From positions 140,978-204,977 of the forward strand of contig PPDH01000028.1 of NCBI GenBank assembly GCA_002899765.1: 64,000 nucleotides of DNA, in the 5' to 3' direction. The stretch comes from Sulfurimonas sp. (GTDB taxonomy: Bacteria > Campylobacterota > Campylobacteria > Campylobacterales > Sulfurimonadaceae). Shown piece by piece: positions 21,362 to 31,728 of this stretch (the first letter of the stretch is position 1; each line of letters opens with the position of its first letter). The notes beneath the pieces were generated by a model. That model saw only the letters and a program-made list of their open reading frames with translations. It did not search any database and was not told where the DNA came from. The position numbers were made by a program, and so were the translations under genes.

Positions 21362-22858
21362 TTAACCGGTATTTGAATTGCTATTTTGTGAACTATCACT
21401 AAAATTAAGTGTAGCATTATTTATTCCACTGTTGCTCAATTGTGTTCTTAGCTCATTGGCATTCATAGCCAGAGTATTTACGGCTACATTATTTGAACTG
21501 ATGTTGACATGTAGATTTTTACCTCTTTGAACTACCGTCAAATCAACTTCTCCCAAATGCGCAGGATTTAGCTGAATCTTGACTCTTGTAAAAGGCGATT
21601 TGTAGTCATCAATTGCATTTTTTACATCATTTGAGAGATATTTAATCATCTGCTTTGCTTCATTTAATTTAACTTCAAAGCTGTCGGCTTTATGTGTCGT
21701 TAATGATTCCGTTTTTGCAGATGAGCTGTTTTGTTCTGAGGAAAGTGAATCCGCATTAAGAATCTGCTCTAGCGTTTTAATGCCCTCTTGTGTTGGATTA
21801 GGTGCAATCACTTTAGCAGTAGCTACGGAAAAATCAGCCGTTAAAGCTAAATTGTTTGTTGATGATTTGTCTTCACGAAGAAGGAGTTTAAGCGTTTCAT
21901 CTGCTTTAGTTTTAGGTGTTTTTTCCTCTGTCTTTTGCAAGTTATTTGCTTTAGCCTGAACTATCTGCTCTGTTGTTGCATGTTGTTGAGGAGCTTGTGC
22001 TTTAAAAAGAGGTGTCTCTTTTACCTCTTTTTGAACCTCTGCAAACTTTTCGCTGCTTTTTATCTCATTTGACACCTGCGCTTCGGTTGTCTGTGCATTT
22101 GCAGCAGCTGTATTTACTTTTTTTTCATCAACATGTATAGTTTTTTTAGTAGGTACTGTCTCTTTTGCTACTTCTGGGTGTAACTCTTTTTGAGAATTTG
22201 CTTTGGTCTGCAAAACCGTCTCTTTGTCTGCTTCGGTTTGCAGCTCTTTTTGAGAATTAAGTTTTGTTTGTGAGGGTGCTTCTTTTTGTGTTTGTAACTC
22301 TTTTTGAGAATTCACCCCCGTTTGTGAGAATGTCTCTTTAAATTGAGCTTCCCCTTTAACGCTAGTTTTTAACTCTTCAAAACTAATTTTACTTATATCT
22401 ATACCAAATTTTTTAGCAGCTTCGATTAAACCGCCCAAACTCTTTGGAAGTTCTTTTATCTCAGCTTTTTTATATTCGTCACTGTTTTGAATTTTATCTT
22501 TGAGGTAATTTTTTGCCTCGGCAATCAATGCTTTTACCTCATCTTTAGTAAGAGAAGATGCTAATTTTGAATTTAGTAACGATAACTCTTCATCATCACT
22601 AAGTAAATTTAAATCATCATCGCTCTTTAAAAGAGAGAGGTTTTTTTCTGACTTTAAATCAACCTGCGCGGATTTAACGCCTTTAACGTCACTGCCTAAA
22701 GATAAAATCAAAGAACCGTTTTGAACACCTTTGCCCTCTTTTTTTTCACTCACTCCTCTTAGAAGGTCTGAAAATGAACTGCCCTTTTCATTTTTTGGAG
22801 TGACAAGAGATAAGGGCGATGATGGGCTGTTTTTACTTTTAGTATCAAGTAATACCAC
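21362..22858 (-). CDS. fliK: Flagellar hook-length control protein FliK
   Basis: C-terminal RVKIQLNPAHLGEVDLTVVQRGKNLHVNISSNN. Confidence 0.88.
   Translation of the reverse strand: MVLLDTKSKNSPSSPLSLVTPKNEKGSSFSDLLRGVSEKKEGKGVQNGSLILSLGSDVKGVKSAQVDLKSEKNLSLLKSDDDLNLLSDDEELSLLNSKLASSLTKDEVKALIAEAKNYLKDKIQNSDEYKKAEIKELPKSLGGLIEAAKKFGIDISKISFEELKTSVKGEAQFKETFSQTGVNSQKELQTQKEAPSQTKLNSQKELQTEADKETVLQTKANSQKELHPEVAKETVPTKKTIHVDEKKVNTAAANAQTTEAQVSNEIKSSEKFAEVQKEVKETPLFKAQAPQQHATTEQIVQAKANNLQKTEEKTPKTKADETLKLLLREDKSSTNNLALTADFSVATAKVIAPNPTQEGIKTLEQILNADSLSSEQNSSSAKTESLTTHKADSFEVKLNEAKQMIKYLSNDVKNAIDDYKSPFTRVKIQLNPAHLGEVDLTVVQRGKNLHVNISSNNVAVNTLAMNANELRTQLSNSGINNATLNFSDSSQNSNSNTG
22150..22325 (-). 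repeat. Imperfect tandem repeats in fliK (SQKELQTE...KETV.QTK units)
   Basis: Recurrent nSQKELqtE at about 54-60 nt spacing. Confidence 0.55.
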
Positions 22859-22897
22859 TTTGTACCACCTTTTTTACTCATAGATTTTATAAAGTGG

Positions 22898-22915
22898 TAG
22901 CATAAATTATTCCAC
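22898..22915 (-). promoter_or_regulatory. Canonical sigma54 promoter for fliK
   Basis: Minus strand AGTGGAATAATTTATGCTA: GG-N10-GC. Confidence 0.75.
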
Positions 22916-22953
22916 TATTAAAAATATTGAAAAAATAGATATAATTTTGGATT

Positions 22954-23200
22954 ATGAAATTATTACTTTTACTATTTCCGATACTTTTAGCTGCCAAAAG
23001 TCCTTTTGATTCAAAAATAATTAATTTTGACATGTCCGCTTATGAGACAAAAAAAAAATGAGTTAAATGAGAGTGCGGGTAAAAACAGTAAAATTAAATG
23101 TAGATTTGTATGTGATAAAAAAGTATATAAAGAGCAAAAGATTTCAGACGCCATAGAGTTTTATAAAAACTCTAAAGAGTATGATTTCAATAGAGATTAA
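22954..23200 (+). pseudogene. Small secreted hypothetical protein with +1 frameshift at an A10 run (23049-23058)
   Basis: MKLLLLLFPILLAAKSPFDSKIINFDMSAYETKK|NELNESAGKNSKIKCRFVCDKKVYKEQKISDAIEFYKNSKEYDFNRD when one A is removed. Confidence 0.55.
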
Positions 23201-23603
23201 AATTGACCAAACATTTTAAATCTTTCTTACATGTTACGCTTATGTTATCTGCAAGTTCTTCGATGAGTGCATTCGTGTTCTCCCCATCTACCGGATAACT
23301 TACTACGCAACTACTCAAATTTTTTGCAAAGAACTCATCAAACATATCTTTAACGATTTGCGCTCCGTACTTATCCGTGTATGGAAGCAGAAAAAAATAG
23401 TCTGAACCGCTATTTACGATAGCATCTGAATTTCTTAAAATCTGCTCCAAAGAACTATCTATGACTGATTGCTCAACTGCTAAAAAATCACAATAAAGTA
23501 AAGTAAAACTCTCGGCACGACTCTCATCCAACCTCTGCGCCAAACCTATACTTAGATCAAGAAGTTGTTTAAAGTTATCAAATCCAAAATGTATACCTGC
23601 CAT
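23187..23603 (-). CDS. Hypothetical small protein, possibly degenerate GGDEF-like
   Basis: 138 aa; ILRNSDAIVNSGSDYFFLLPYTDKYGAQIV resembles a degenerate GGDEF core. Confidence 0.5.
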   Translation of the reverse strand: MAGIHFGFDNFKQLLDLSIGLAQRLDESRAESFTLLYCDFLAVEQSVIDSSLEQILRNSDAIVNSGSDYFFLLPYTDKYGAQIVKDMFDEFFAKNLSSCVVSYPVDGENTNALIEELADNISVTCKKDLKCLVNFNLY

Positions 23604-23654
23604 AGTTTGCTCCTGATTTTAAAAATTCACCAAAGTATATCTAAAAATAAAAAA

Positions 23655-24635
23655 TTACATTATTGTGTATGGCTGTATCTTTTCTCTAGAGTCAAACGCC
23701 GTTGCCTGGAGCTCCTCTTCTTGATCAAAAGAGAGTGTGTATGTCTTATTCTCTTGTGTTTTACAATATGTAAGAATTATTTTTGCTGCCAGTTCTTTGT
23801 CTGCTTTAGTCGCGTTTTTACTAAGAAGCGAATGCGGACCGGGCAAACCGATAGTTTTTATGTGGTAATATTTATCATTGTTTATCTCTTGAAGATGTAC
23901 ATTCTCATCTTTGTTTCTTCCCACAACAAGTTTTGCACCATCGGGAAGTCTCAAGTGACGCCCAAATTTCATAACGGGGATATCTTTTACCTCAAATTTG
24001 TCATACTTAATAAAATCAAACATCTTTTTAGCAAAATTTTCGTCTGTTAAAAGACAGCCTCCTCCCGGACTCTCAAAATCTTCAAGCCCTATCTCTTTTA
24101 CAAGTTCCAGCTGTCTGTCGCGGTTTCTTCCTACAATGCCCTCAAGTTTTTCTCTATCCACCCATCCCTCTATCTCTGCAATAGTAGGAGCGAGTGCTTT
24201 TGCGGAGAGCGGGCGCAATAATAGCCCATCACAATTACTCTCATTCAAAACAGTTTGCATGGCATCTTTGTTTTGGCTCATGGGGCGCTGTCCTAAAACT
24301 TCACCGCTTATTAAAAATGAAGCTCCCTCTGCTTCCATGACCCTTTTTGCCACGCTAAACATCTTTGCATGACAATCTATACATGGATTGAAATTTTTAC
24401 CGTATCCATGTTTTGGATCAAATAGTACATCTTGTAAAAATTCACTCTCAATATCTATAATTTTAAGCTTTGCTCCAACCTGTTCACACATGCTCTGCAT
24501 ATGCTCAAGTCTGTCTTTCGTGCTTCCAAAACCGGTATTGATATTTACCGCCAAGACCTCTATGCCTTGATCAATTATAAGTTTTATTGCTAAAGTTGAG
24601 TCTAACCCACCGCTAAATAGCGCGATTGCTTTCAT
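23655..24635 (-). CDS. ATP-pyrophosphatase-type tRNA thiolation (ThiI/MnmA-related) protein
   Basis: PP-loop ALFSGGLDSTLAI; PCIDCHAKMF; ESPGGGCLLTDENFA. Confidence 0.8.
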   Translation of the reverse strand: MKAIALFSGGLDSTLAIKLIIDQGIEVLAVNINTGFGSTKDRLEHMQSMCEQVGAKLKIIDIESEFLQDVLFDPKHGYGKNFNPCIDCHAKMFSVAKRVMEAEGASFLISGEVLGQRPMSQNKDAMQTVLNESNCDGLLLRPLSAKALAPTIAEIEGWVDREKLEGIVGRNRDRQLELVKEIGLEDFESPGGGCLLTDENFAKKMFDFIKYDKFEVKDIPVMKFGRHLRLPDGAKLVVGRNKDENVHLQEINNDKYYHIKTIGLPGPHSLLSKNATKADKELAAKIILTYCKTQENKTYTLSFDQEEELQATAFDSREKIQPYTIM

Positions 24636-24681
24636 CTTTTTCCTTGTATTTATCCATAATTTTATTTGATAGAATTATACA

Positions 24682-25953
24682 CTACTTATCTTTTTTTCTT
24701 CCAAAAGAGCCTCTTGATGAGCCATTAGACGATTTGCCGTTTTGCGGTTTATTTGAAGTTTTTTGACCTCTCTGACCTCTTTGTCCACCCTGATTTATAG
24801 GCTCTGCTTTAATACTCGGATCTGGTTTAAAATCTTTTAACCAAACTTTTTGGATATCGGTTTTTATCAACTTCTCTATATTTGCCAAATACTCATGCTC
24901 ATCTATGCATACCAAAGAGATTGCCTCTCCCTCTTTTCCTGCACGTCCCGTTCGTCCGATTCTATGGACATAATCCTCAGGTACATTTGGCAGTTCATAG
25001 TTTATAACATGTGGAAGTTGGTCAATATCTATCCCTCTTGCCGCAATATCTGTTGCAACCAATACTCTTACTTCACCTTTTTTAAAATCAGAGAGTGCTT
25101 TTGTTCTTGCATTTTGGCTTTTGTTTCCATGTATGGCGACGGCGGTTATGCCATCTTTTTCAAGTTGCCCGCTGAGGCGGTTGGCTCCATGTTTCGTTCT
25201 TGTAAATACAAGAACCTGTTTCCATTTTCCCTCATTTATAAGATGAGTCAAAAGCTCACGCTTACGCTCTTTGTCAACAGGATAAACTATTTGTTTTACA
25301 ATCTCTGAAGTTCTGTTTGGACGCGCAACCTCTATAAGCACAGGGGAGTTGAGTAATTTATCTGAAAGTTTTTTAATCTCATCGGAGTAAGTAGCTGAAA
25401 AAAGAAGCGTCTGCTTCTGTTTTGGAAGAATTGCCAATATTTTTTTGATATCGTTTATAAAACCCATATCAAGCATTCTATCCGCTTCATCGAGTATGAG
25501 AAACTCAACATCTCTTAAATCTATGCTCTTTTGGGATACATGGTCTAAAAGCCGCCCCGGAGTTGCGATAACTATATCAACCCCTTTGCGAAGTTTAACA
25601 AGCTGAGGATTTATCTTGACTCCTCCAAAGATAACTGCCGATTTAAAAGGAAGATACTTCCCGTAGACTTCAACACTCTCGCCAACCTGTGCTGCCAGCT
25701 CTCGTGTGGGAGTTAAAATAAGTGCTCTTATGCTCTGCTTTGATTTTGCAGGTTTTGAAGAACTTAGCAGTTCAAGCAGAGGAAGTGTAAAACCTGCGGT
25801 CTTGCCGGTTCCCGTCTGAGCGCCTGCTAAAATATCTTTTTTGCTTAAAATTACCGGAATTGCTTGTTTTTGAATTGGTGTGGGTTCACTGTACCCTTGT
25901 TCTTTGACAGCTTTTAGTAGAGGAGCTGATAAACCTAACGTGCTAAATGACAT
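24682..25953 (-). CDS. rhlE: DEAD-box RNA helicase, RhlE-like
   Basis: [44 protein letters not shown]; internal start MSFSTLGL. Confidence 0.95.
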   Translation of the reverse strand: MSFSTLGLSAPLLKAVKEQGYSEPTPIQKQAIPVILSKKDILAGAQTGTGKTAGFTLPLLELLSSSKPAKSKQSIRALILTPTRELAAQVGESVEVYGKYLPFKSAVIFGGVKINPQLVKLRKGVDIVIATPGRLLDHVSQKSIDLRDVEFLILDEADRMLDMGFINDIKKILAILPKQKQTLLFSATYSDEIKKLSDKLLNSPVLIEVARPNRTSEIVKQIVYPVDKERKRELLTHLINEGKWKQVLVFTRTKHGANRLSGQLEKDGITAVAIHGNKSQNARTKALSDFKKGEVRVLVATDIAARGIDIDQLPHVINYELPNVPEDYVHRIGRTGRAGKEGEAISLVCIDEHEYLANIEKLIKTDIQKVWLKDFKPDPSIKAEPINQGGQRGQRGQKTSNKPQNGKSSNGSSRGSFGRKKDK

Positions 25954-26049
25954 TCTAATCCTGATTGTAATATGTCTACATAATAGCATAATTTATGCTA
26001 ATATGAGATATAATGCAAGCTAAATTTAAAACCCTCCTTAGGACATATT

Positions 26050-26928
26050 ATGCCAATCAGCCAAATAACTCTAAAACACAACAAACACCGTATTCATCCA
26101 TGTCCTAATGATAAAAAATTATCACTTCTTAATTTGCTAATAGAGCAAAACGGCAACCTTGATATTTTGGTTGTAACAGCGCAAAATAGTGCCATGATAA
26201 AAGAGGCACTCAAAAATGAGAACATTAAAATTTTTAATGATAATGAACTCTCAGAAATTCCTGAATTAAAATGCGAACTTCTTATCAGTTATGATTTGCC
26301 AGAGGATGCTTCAAAATACCTCTTAAGAGTAGCCAAAGCCACGGAGGGTGCGGTTATCTTACTTGATATTAGCGAACAAAAAGATCTTTATCCTATAGAG
26401 ACTCTTTTAAAAAGAGTTATCAGGCAAGAAATTGTTGAGGGTTTTGAGTATGAGGAGCAGAAGATGATAATAGCTCAACCTGCCCAAAAGAGAGAGTATG
26501 CTTTCAATGCCGACTCTAGCGAGAAACCGAAGTACGATAAAAAACCATTTGACAAACCAAAAAGAGACGGCGAAAAATCAGAGCGCAAAGTATTTGAAAA
26601 GCCTAAATACGATAAGTCAAAAAAAGATGAGAAAAAACCTGATTATAAATCTTTTGACAAGCCGAAGTACGACAAACCAAAATTTGATAAACCTCGAAGA
26701 GATGATGAAAAAAAAGAGGAAAAATCTAATAAATTTGCAAAATCAGATAAAAAACCGAATAAATATCTAGGCAAAGATGAAAACGGAAAAGCAAAATTTT
26801 CGGGCAAAAGCAAAGAGAGAAATCACAGATATGACGGAAAACCTAAAGAGGCTGGGGAAGCACCTAAAAATGTTGGAAGAAAGATATATATAAAAGAACG
26901 TAAACCTAAGGAAACACCGGAGTCATAA
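26050..26928 (+). CDS. Hypothetical protein with basic disordered KPKYDK-rich tail
   Basis: Globular N-terminal half, then repeats KPKYDKKPFDKPKRD/KPKYDKPKFDKPRRD. Confidence 0.75.
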   Translation: MPISQITLKHNKHRIHPCPNDKKLSLLNLLIEQNGNLDILVVTAQNSAMIKEALKNENIKIFNDNELSEIPELKCELLISYDLPEDASKYLLRVAKATEGAVILLDISEQKDLYPIETLLKRVIRQEIVEGFEYEEQKMIIAQPAQKREYAFNADSSEKPKYDKKPFDKPKRDGEKSERKVFEKPKYDKSKKDEKKPDYKSFDKPKYDKPKFDKPRRDDEKKEEKSNKFAKSDKKPNKYLGKDENGKAKFSGKSKERNHRYDGKPKEAGEAPKNVGRKIYIKERKPKETPES

Positions 26929-26936
26929 GTGCTTTT

Positions 26937-28604
26937 TTAGCTATTATATGCGACAAGTTCGCCTCTTTTTAGCTGCGAAATTTTATCTCTGTATTTACGT
27001 ATAAAAAAGGCTTTTTGTTCAAAAGAGATATCTTTTTGCATGTTGACCTTTTTATACTCCCTCTCATAGTGCTTCATCAAAAAGGAGATTAATTCCGCCT
27101 TTAGAGCCTCCTCATTTTTTAGCGCCCTTATCTGCTCATCCACAGAAATTGCCATTAGCATAGGTTCATCAAACTTTCCTCTAAGTGCCAAAGCAAACTC
27201 ATGCGAATGAAACTGCAAAAGTGACGGGTCTAAAACATCTAGTATCTGATCTATAAATTCCGGATGTTCTAAAACCGTTTTGATAAGCGTGAGTTCCCAC
27301 ATATCCTTATGACGGCTTCTATCATCAACAGGTTTGTTATAGTTAGTGTTAGTTTGGTTAGCCAGCCTGACAAATGAGGTATTGATTCCTAATCTTTGTG
27401 CCAAATATGTTTTATATCTATCTTGAAGCATTGCAGATAGAGTTTTAAGATAGCCGATTGCCTCTTGCATGCAGAGCTCTTTTGCTTTTGGGTCTGAGAG
27501 ATTGTAAAGAGATAGTATTTCATCTATAACAAACTCTATAAAGGGCTGCGGAGTTCTAAACATCTCTGAGAGCTCTTCTATTGCGCCCTTTTGTACCATA
27601 TCGGCAGGGTCTAAACCTGCCCCGAATATAACGACTCCGCCGCTAAATCCGCTTGCACTCAAGAGCTTTGAGGCTTTAAGCGCCGCCGCACGTCCTGCTT
27701 TGTCTCCGTCATACGCCATAACAACCTCAGGCTCTCCCTTTCTTAAAAGAGGCAGATGTTCGGACGTTAACGCAGTGCCCAGTGTTGCTACAGCGTTGTC
27801 AAATCCAGCCTGATGCAGCATAATAACATCGAGATACCCTTCTGTTATAACTATCTGTTTTGTTTTATGGATACTCTGTTTCGCATGATGATACGCATAA
27901 AGCAGACGCGACTTGTTAAAAAACGGTGTTTCGGGAGAGTTTACATACTTTGCCTGATGTCCGGTTATAGTTCTACCGCCAAAGCCGACTATAGTACCAT
28001 TTGCGGAGTGAATGGGAAAGGTGATGCGTTCTATAAATCTAGCATAGGTTCTTCCGCCTTCTGTGCCGATGATGCCCATCTCTAATGCTTCACTCATATT
28101 TAAGAGTTCAGATTTTATATAGTTTATCGTGCTGTTTGAATCAGCTGCATACCATATGCCGAACTTCTCTACACTTCCCTCATAAATACCGCGCTCTTTT
28201 AGATACGCCAATGCTTGATGGTTTTTTGTAAGCAAATATTGATATCGGCTGCAAATTTTTTCCATGAGCCGTGAAAGCGGTTTATCTTTTTTGCCTTCAC
28301 TGTATACAAGAGAGAAATTAGTTGAAGAGGCAAGTTTTTCAAGTGCTTGAGGATAGTTTAATTTTTCATACTCCATAACAAATTTTATACTGTCTCCACC
28401 TGCACCGCAACCAAAACAGTGATATATCTGCTTTGCAGGGCTTACTACGAACGAAGCGGTTTTTTCATCATGAAAAGGGCATGGAGCTTTATAGTTTGCA
28501 CCGGCTTTTCTAAGTTCTACGTATGAACCTACTACGTCGACAATATCAAGGCGTGCTTTTAGAGCTTCTATAGAGTCCTGGGTAATCATAGGCGGATTAT
28601 ACAA
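26937..28604 (-). CDS. dnaG: DNA primase DnaG
   Basis: Zinc motif CPFHDEKTASFVVSPAKQIYHCFGCGAGGD; TOPRIM ITEGYLDVIMLHQAG. Confidence 0.96.
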   Translation of the reverse strand: MYNPPMITQDSIEALKARLDIVDVVGSYVELRKAGANYKAPCPFHDEKTASFVVSPAKQIYHCFGCGAGGDSIKFVMEYEKLNYPQALEKLASSTNFSLVYSEGKKDKPLSRLMEKICSRYQYLLTKNHQALAYLKERGIYEGSVEKFGIWYAADSNSTINYIKSELLNMSEALEMGIIGTEGGRTYARFIERITFPIHSANGTIVGFGGRTITGHQAKYVNSPETPFFNKSRLLYAYHHAKQSIHKTKQIVITEGYLDVIMLHQAGFDNAVATLGTALTSEHLPLLRKGEPEVVMAYDGDKAGRAAALKASKLLSASGFSGGVVIFGAGLDPADMVQKGAIEELSEMFRTPQPFIEFVIDEILSLYNLSDPKAKELCMQEAIGYLKTLSAMLQDRYKTYLAQRLGINTSFVRLANQTNTNYNKPVDDRSRHKDMWELTLIKTVLEHPEFIDQILDVLDPSLLQFHSHEFALALRGKFDEPMLMAISVDEQIRALKNEEALKAELISFLMKHYEREYKKVNMQKDISFEQKAFFIRKYRDKISQLKRGELVAYNS

Positions 28605-28702
28605 AAATGTTCGTTAAAGGGAGTTTGAAAAAAGCTACATGTAGGTCACTAAAACAGGTCACGGTAAGACCTATTTTAGAAGGAGAAATAAAATTTTAGA
28701 TA

Positions 28703-28834
28703 TTAATAAATATCTGTACTCGGATGGTTTGGTTTATCAATCTGAGTATTTGTATCTTTTGTATCGTAATGTACGACACTATCGGCTTGGAGGACACCCA
28801 ACGTTAATGTTACTGCTAAAATGAATATTTTCAT
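28703..28834 (-). CDS. 43-aa predicted secreted peptide
   Basis: MKIFILAVTLTLGVLQADSVVHYDTKDTNTQIDKPNHPSTDIY; AAAGGAA just upstream of ATG. Confidence 0.55.
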   Translation of the reverse strand: MKIFILAVTLTLGVLQADSVVHYDTKDTNTQIDKPNHPSTDIY

Positions 28835-28957
28835 TTTTTTCCTTTGGTAAGAACGCATTACGCTCTAAATTTTTAAATCGGAGGAATTTTATCTGATTTA
28901 AAAATTTTTGTTATTGATTTGTGTCAATTTATAATAAAAAATAGAATTTTTAATCAC

Positions 28958-29305
28958 TTAAGCAGTATGTTTTACTGCATTTATTTCATCTGTTATGCAG
29001 CCAAAGCATGAAATATTGTAGCTGCAATTCTCACATGCGGGAGCGATTTTGCCTATTTCATCGTATATAAATTTTTTCCATAATTTATCTTTTGGTTTAT
29101 TTTGTGCTAAAGTCGGAAAATTTCTTTGCATAAACCTGCCCATCTCTGTTCTGCTCTCAATCCCCAAATCACTGTATAGATGCCCCATTGCTAATGATTT
29201 GTGTGCTACCCATGGAGCTATAACATCACGTGCGTAAGAGTTTGCCGAATGCGTTTGAAGCAAATCGCAAACCTCTTTTTCTAGTTTTTTTAAATCCATT
29301 TTCAT
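28958..29305 (-). CDS. nifQ: NifQ family protein
   Basis: HLYSDLGIESRTEMGRFMQRNFPTLAQNKPKDKLWKKFIYDEIG...CENCSYNISCFGC. Confidence 0.88.
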   Translation of the reverse strand: MKMDLKKLEKEVCDLLQTHSANSYARDVIAPWVAHKSLAMGHLYSDLGIESRTEMGRFMQRNFPTLAQNKPKDKLWKKFIYDEIGKIAPACENCSYNISCFGCITDEINAVKHTA

Positions 29306-29380
29306 AATAAATCTCCCTCTTAAGTATTTATAAATGACAAAATTGTCAGATTTTGTTTGGATAAGTTGTAAACTGAACTA

Positions 29381-29929
29381 TCAAACACTCATCCAGTTCT
29401 CATGCGTATGACCCTTTTTCTCTTCGCTAAAAATTTTATGAACAGCTTTGATACAAGCATCATAATCAACTTCATCTACTATCTCCCCGACTAACTCCTT
29501 ATATGCTACCAACCCCTCACGGTCAATCAGATATACGGCGCGGGCAAGACGGTTTTTAAGTTTGCCCTCTTTGATAAGCAGACCATATTTTTTTGCAAAA
29601 TTTAAATCAGCGTCTATTACCAACTCTGCACTGTCGATATTCTCACTTTTTACATACTCTTTTACAAACTCAATATCATCGGTTGTTACCATAATCGTGT
29701 CTAGTTTTTTAAACTGCTTTACAAGCTCGTTAAACTTCTTAGCCCCAAGCGAGCATACCTCTGTTTTAAGGGAAGGTATGGAGATAATAAGCTGTGTGTT
29801 TGGCGCTATCATCCCGATTACGTTTTTACTGCCGTCTAGTTTTGTAATTCGCGCAGACGGTGCTTCACGACCGACAGCCACCTCTTTTCCCTCAAGTTCA
29901 CTTAGCGTTCCGTGTACAGTTATATTCAT
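29381..29929 (-). CDS. Thiol peroxidase (Tpx)-like peroxiredoxin
   Basis: SIPSLKTEVCSLGAKKFNE resembles the Tpx peroxidatic Cys region. Confidence 0.82.
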   Translation of the reverse strand: MNITVHGTLSELEGKEVAVGREAPSARITKLDGSKNVIGMIAPNTQLIISIPSLKTEVCSLGAKKFNELVKQFKKLDTIMVTTDDIEFVKEYVKSENIDSAELVIDADLNFAKKYGLLIKEGKLKNRLARAVYLIDREGLVAYKELVGEIVDEVDYDACIKAVHKIFSEEKKGHTHENWMSV

Positions 29930-29966
29930 AATTCATCCATATTTGCAAGATATACTCTGAATCCAT

Positions 29967-29984
29967 GTGCATAACCCATTCTAT
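29967..29984 (-). promoter_or_regulatory. Variant sigma54-like promoter upstream of tpx-nifQ
   Basis: Minus strand ATAGAATGGGTTATGCACAT: AG-N10-GC. Confidence 0.55.
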
Positions 29985-30064
29985 TGTAAAGCAGAGCTTA
30001 CTGATTATATTTTATACAGTTTATTGCTTATTTAAATAGTATAATTTGAAAAATAGAAGTTTAC

Positions 30065-31690
30065 ATGTCAAAGAAAAATCATATTCCTGATGATGAACAG
30101 TGTCAATCATGTGCATTAAAGTTTGCTTATGATGAGATTAGCATACTCTACGAAATAGCAGTAATGTTGACAAACACGACAGATACAAAAGAGTGCATAG
30201 AAAAAAGCATGCTTCTTCTTAAGAGAAAATCATATCTTGAGAGATGTACGCTTTTTCTTCTTAATGACGAAGGCGAGTATCTGGAACTTTTTGCTTCTAT
30301 AAACATAACGCCTGCCCAACAGAAAATGGCAAGATATAAAATAGGCGAAGGAGCAACGGGTCTTGCCGCAAAAAGTGCAGAACCTATCGTAATAGAAAAT
30401 ATTCACAATAATATCAACTACTTAAATAAAATCGGCACGGTAAATACAAAATCTATCTCCTACGTAGCTACTCCAATCATTCAAGACAGCGGAGTTATAG
30501 GCGTTTTGTCCGCTAACATCGATGAGTCAAGCGTGATAAACTTTGACAATATCGTTCACATGCTGACAATTGTAGGCTCGCTTTTTGGCGGCAATATATC
30601 TATGCAAAAGAGATTTGCAAAAGAAAAAGAGAGTTTGGTTGAGCTTAAAACATACTATAAAGACCAAGCGCTTAGCGAATATAGGTTTGAAAATATAATC
30701 GGCAAAAGTTCTAAAATGAAACTTATATTTAACATGTTAGAGACGGTCTCGCCCTCCGATGCCACTATTTTGGTAAGAGGCGAAACAGGCACGGGAAAAG
30801 AGCTTATAGCTACTGCGGTACACAACTTAAGTAAGCGTAAAAACGGCCCGCTAATAAAACTAAACTGTGCGGCTATAAGCGAGACACTGCTTGAGAGCGA
30901 ACTTTTTGGACATGAAAAAGGCGCTTTTACCGATGCCAAAGAGAGCAGAAAAGGAAGATTTGAGTTAGCAGACGGAGGCACGCTTTTTTTAGACGAAATA
31001 GGCGATATAACGCCATCTCTTCAGGTTAAACTTCTTAGAATTTTGCAAGAACAGGAGTTTGAACGCGTAGGCGGAACTAAAACAATTAAAACAAACGTTA
31101 GGTTAGTGGCGGCAACAAACAGAAATCTAGAAAAAATGGTCAAAAGCGGCGAGTTTAGAGAGGATTTGTTTTACCGTTTAAACGTCATTCCTATAAATCT
31201 GCCGCCGCTTCGTGAGAGGTATGAAGACGTTAAGCTCTTAATCGAGCACTATCTGCATAGCTTTACAAAAGAGCATAAAAAAGAGATGTTTTTCTCTAAA
31301 CAGGCTTTAGAAATTCTGCTTGATTATCCATGGCCTGGAAATATCCGCGAACTTCAAAATACAATGGAGAGAATAGTTTTAATATGCCCAAACGGAGTAA
31401 TAAATCCCGAGATGTTAAACCATGTAATGCCATTTAACTATCAAAAATTGCATATGAACATGGATAGTGAGAAAACAGAAGTACAAAAAGAGAGTTTGCC
31501 TGCTCAAAACAGAGAAGAAAATGCAGTGCCGCAGACCTTTACTAAAAACAGAATTTTAGAGATTGAAAAAGAGTCGATTATTAAAGCATTAGTTGATAAC
31601 CGCGGCATAAAAACAAAAGCTGCAGCACAGCTTGGAATGAGCACAAGGCAGATTACGTATAAAATCAAAAAATATAATATAGAATTTTAA
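30065..31690 (+). CDS. nifA: Nif-specific sigma54 activator NifA
   Basis: GAF domain; VRGETGTGKELIATAVH, GAFTDAKESRKGRFELADGGTLFLDEIG; C-terminal Fis-type HTH. Confidence 0.92.
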   Translation: MSKKNHIPDDEQCQSCALKFAYDEISILYEIAVMLTNTTDTKECIEKSMLLLKRKSYLERCTLFLLNDEGEYLELFASINITPAQQKMARYKIGEGATGLAAKSAEPIVIENIHNNINYLNKIGTVNTKSISYVATPIIQDSGVIGVLSANIDESSVINFDNIVHMLTIVGSLFGGNISMQKRFAKEKESLVELKTYYKDQALSEYRFENIIGKSSKMKLIFNMLETVSPSDATILVRGETGTGKELIATAVHNLSKRKNGPLIKLNCAAISETLLESELFGHEKGAFTDAKESRKGRFELADGGTLFLDEIGDITPSLQVKLLRILQEQEFERVGGTKTIKTNVRLVAATNRNLEKMVKSGEFREDLFYRLNVIPINLPPLRERYEDVKLLIEHYLHSFTKEHKKEMFFSKQALEILLDYPWPGNIRELQNTMERIVLICPNGVINPEMLNHVMPFNYQKLHMNMDSEKTEVQKESLPAQNREENAVPQTFTKNRILEIEKESIIKALVDNRGIKTKAAAQLGMSTRQITYKIKKYNIEF

Positions 31691-31728
31691 GACTTTATAC
31701 TTTGAAAACCCAAATGAAATAGTCTATT

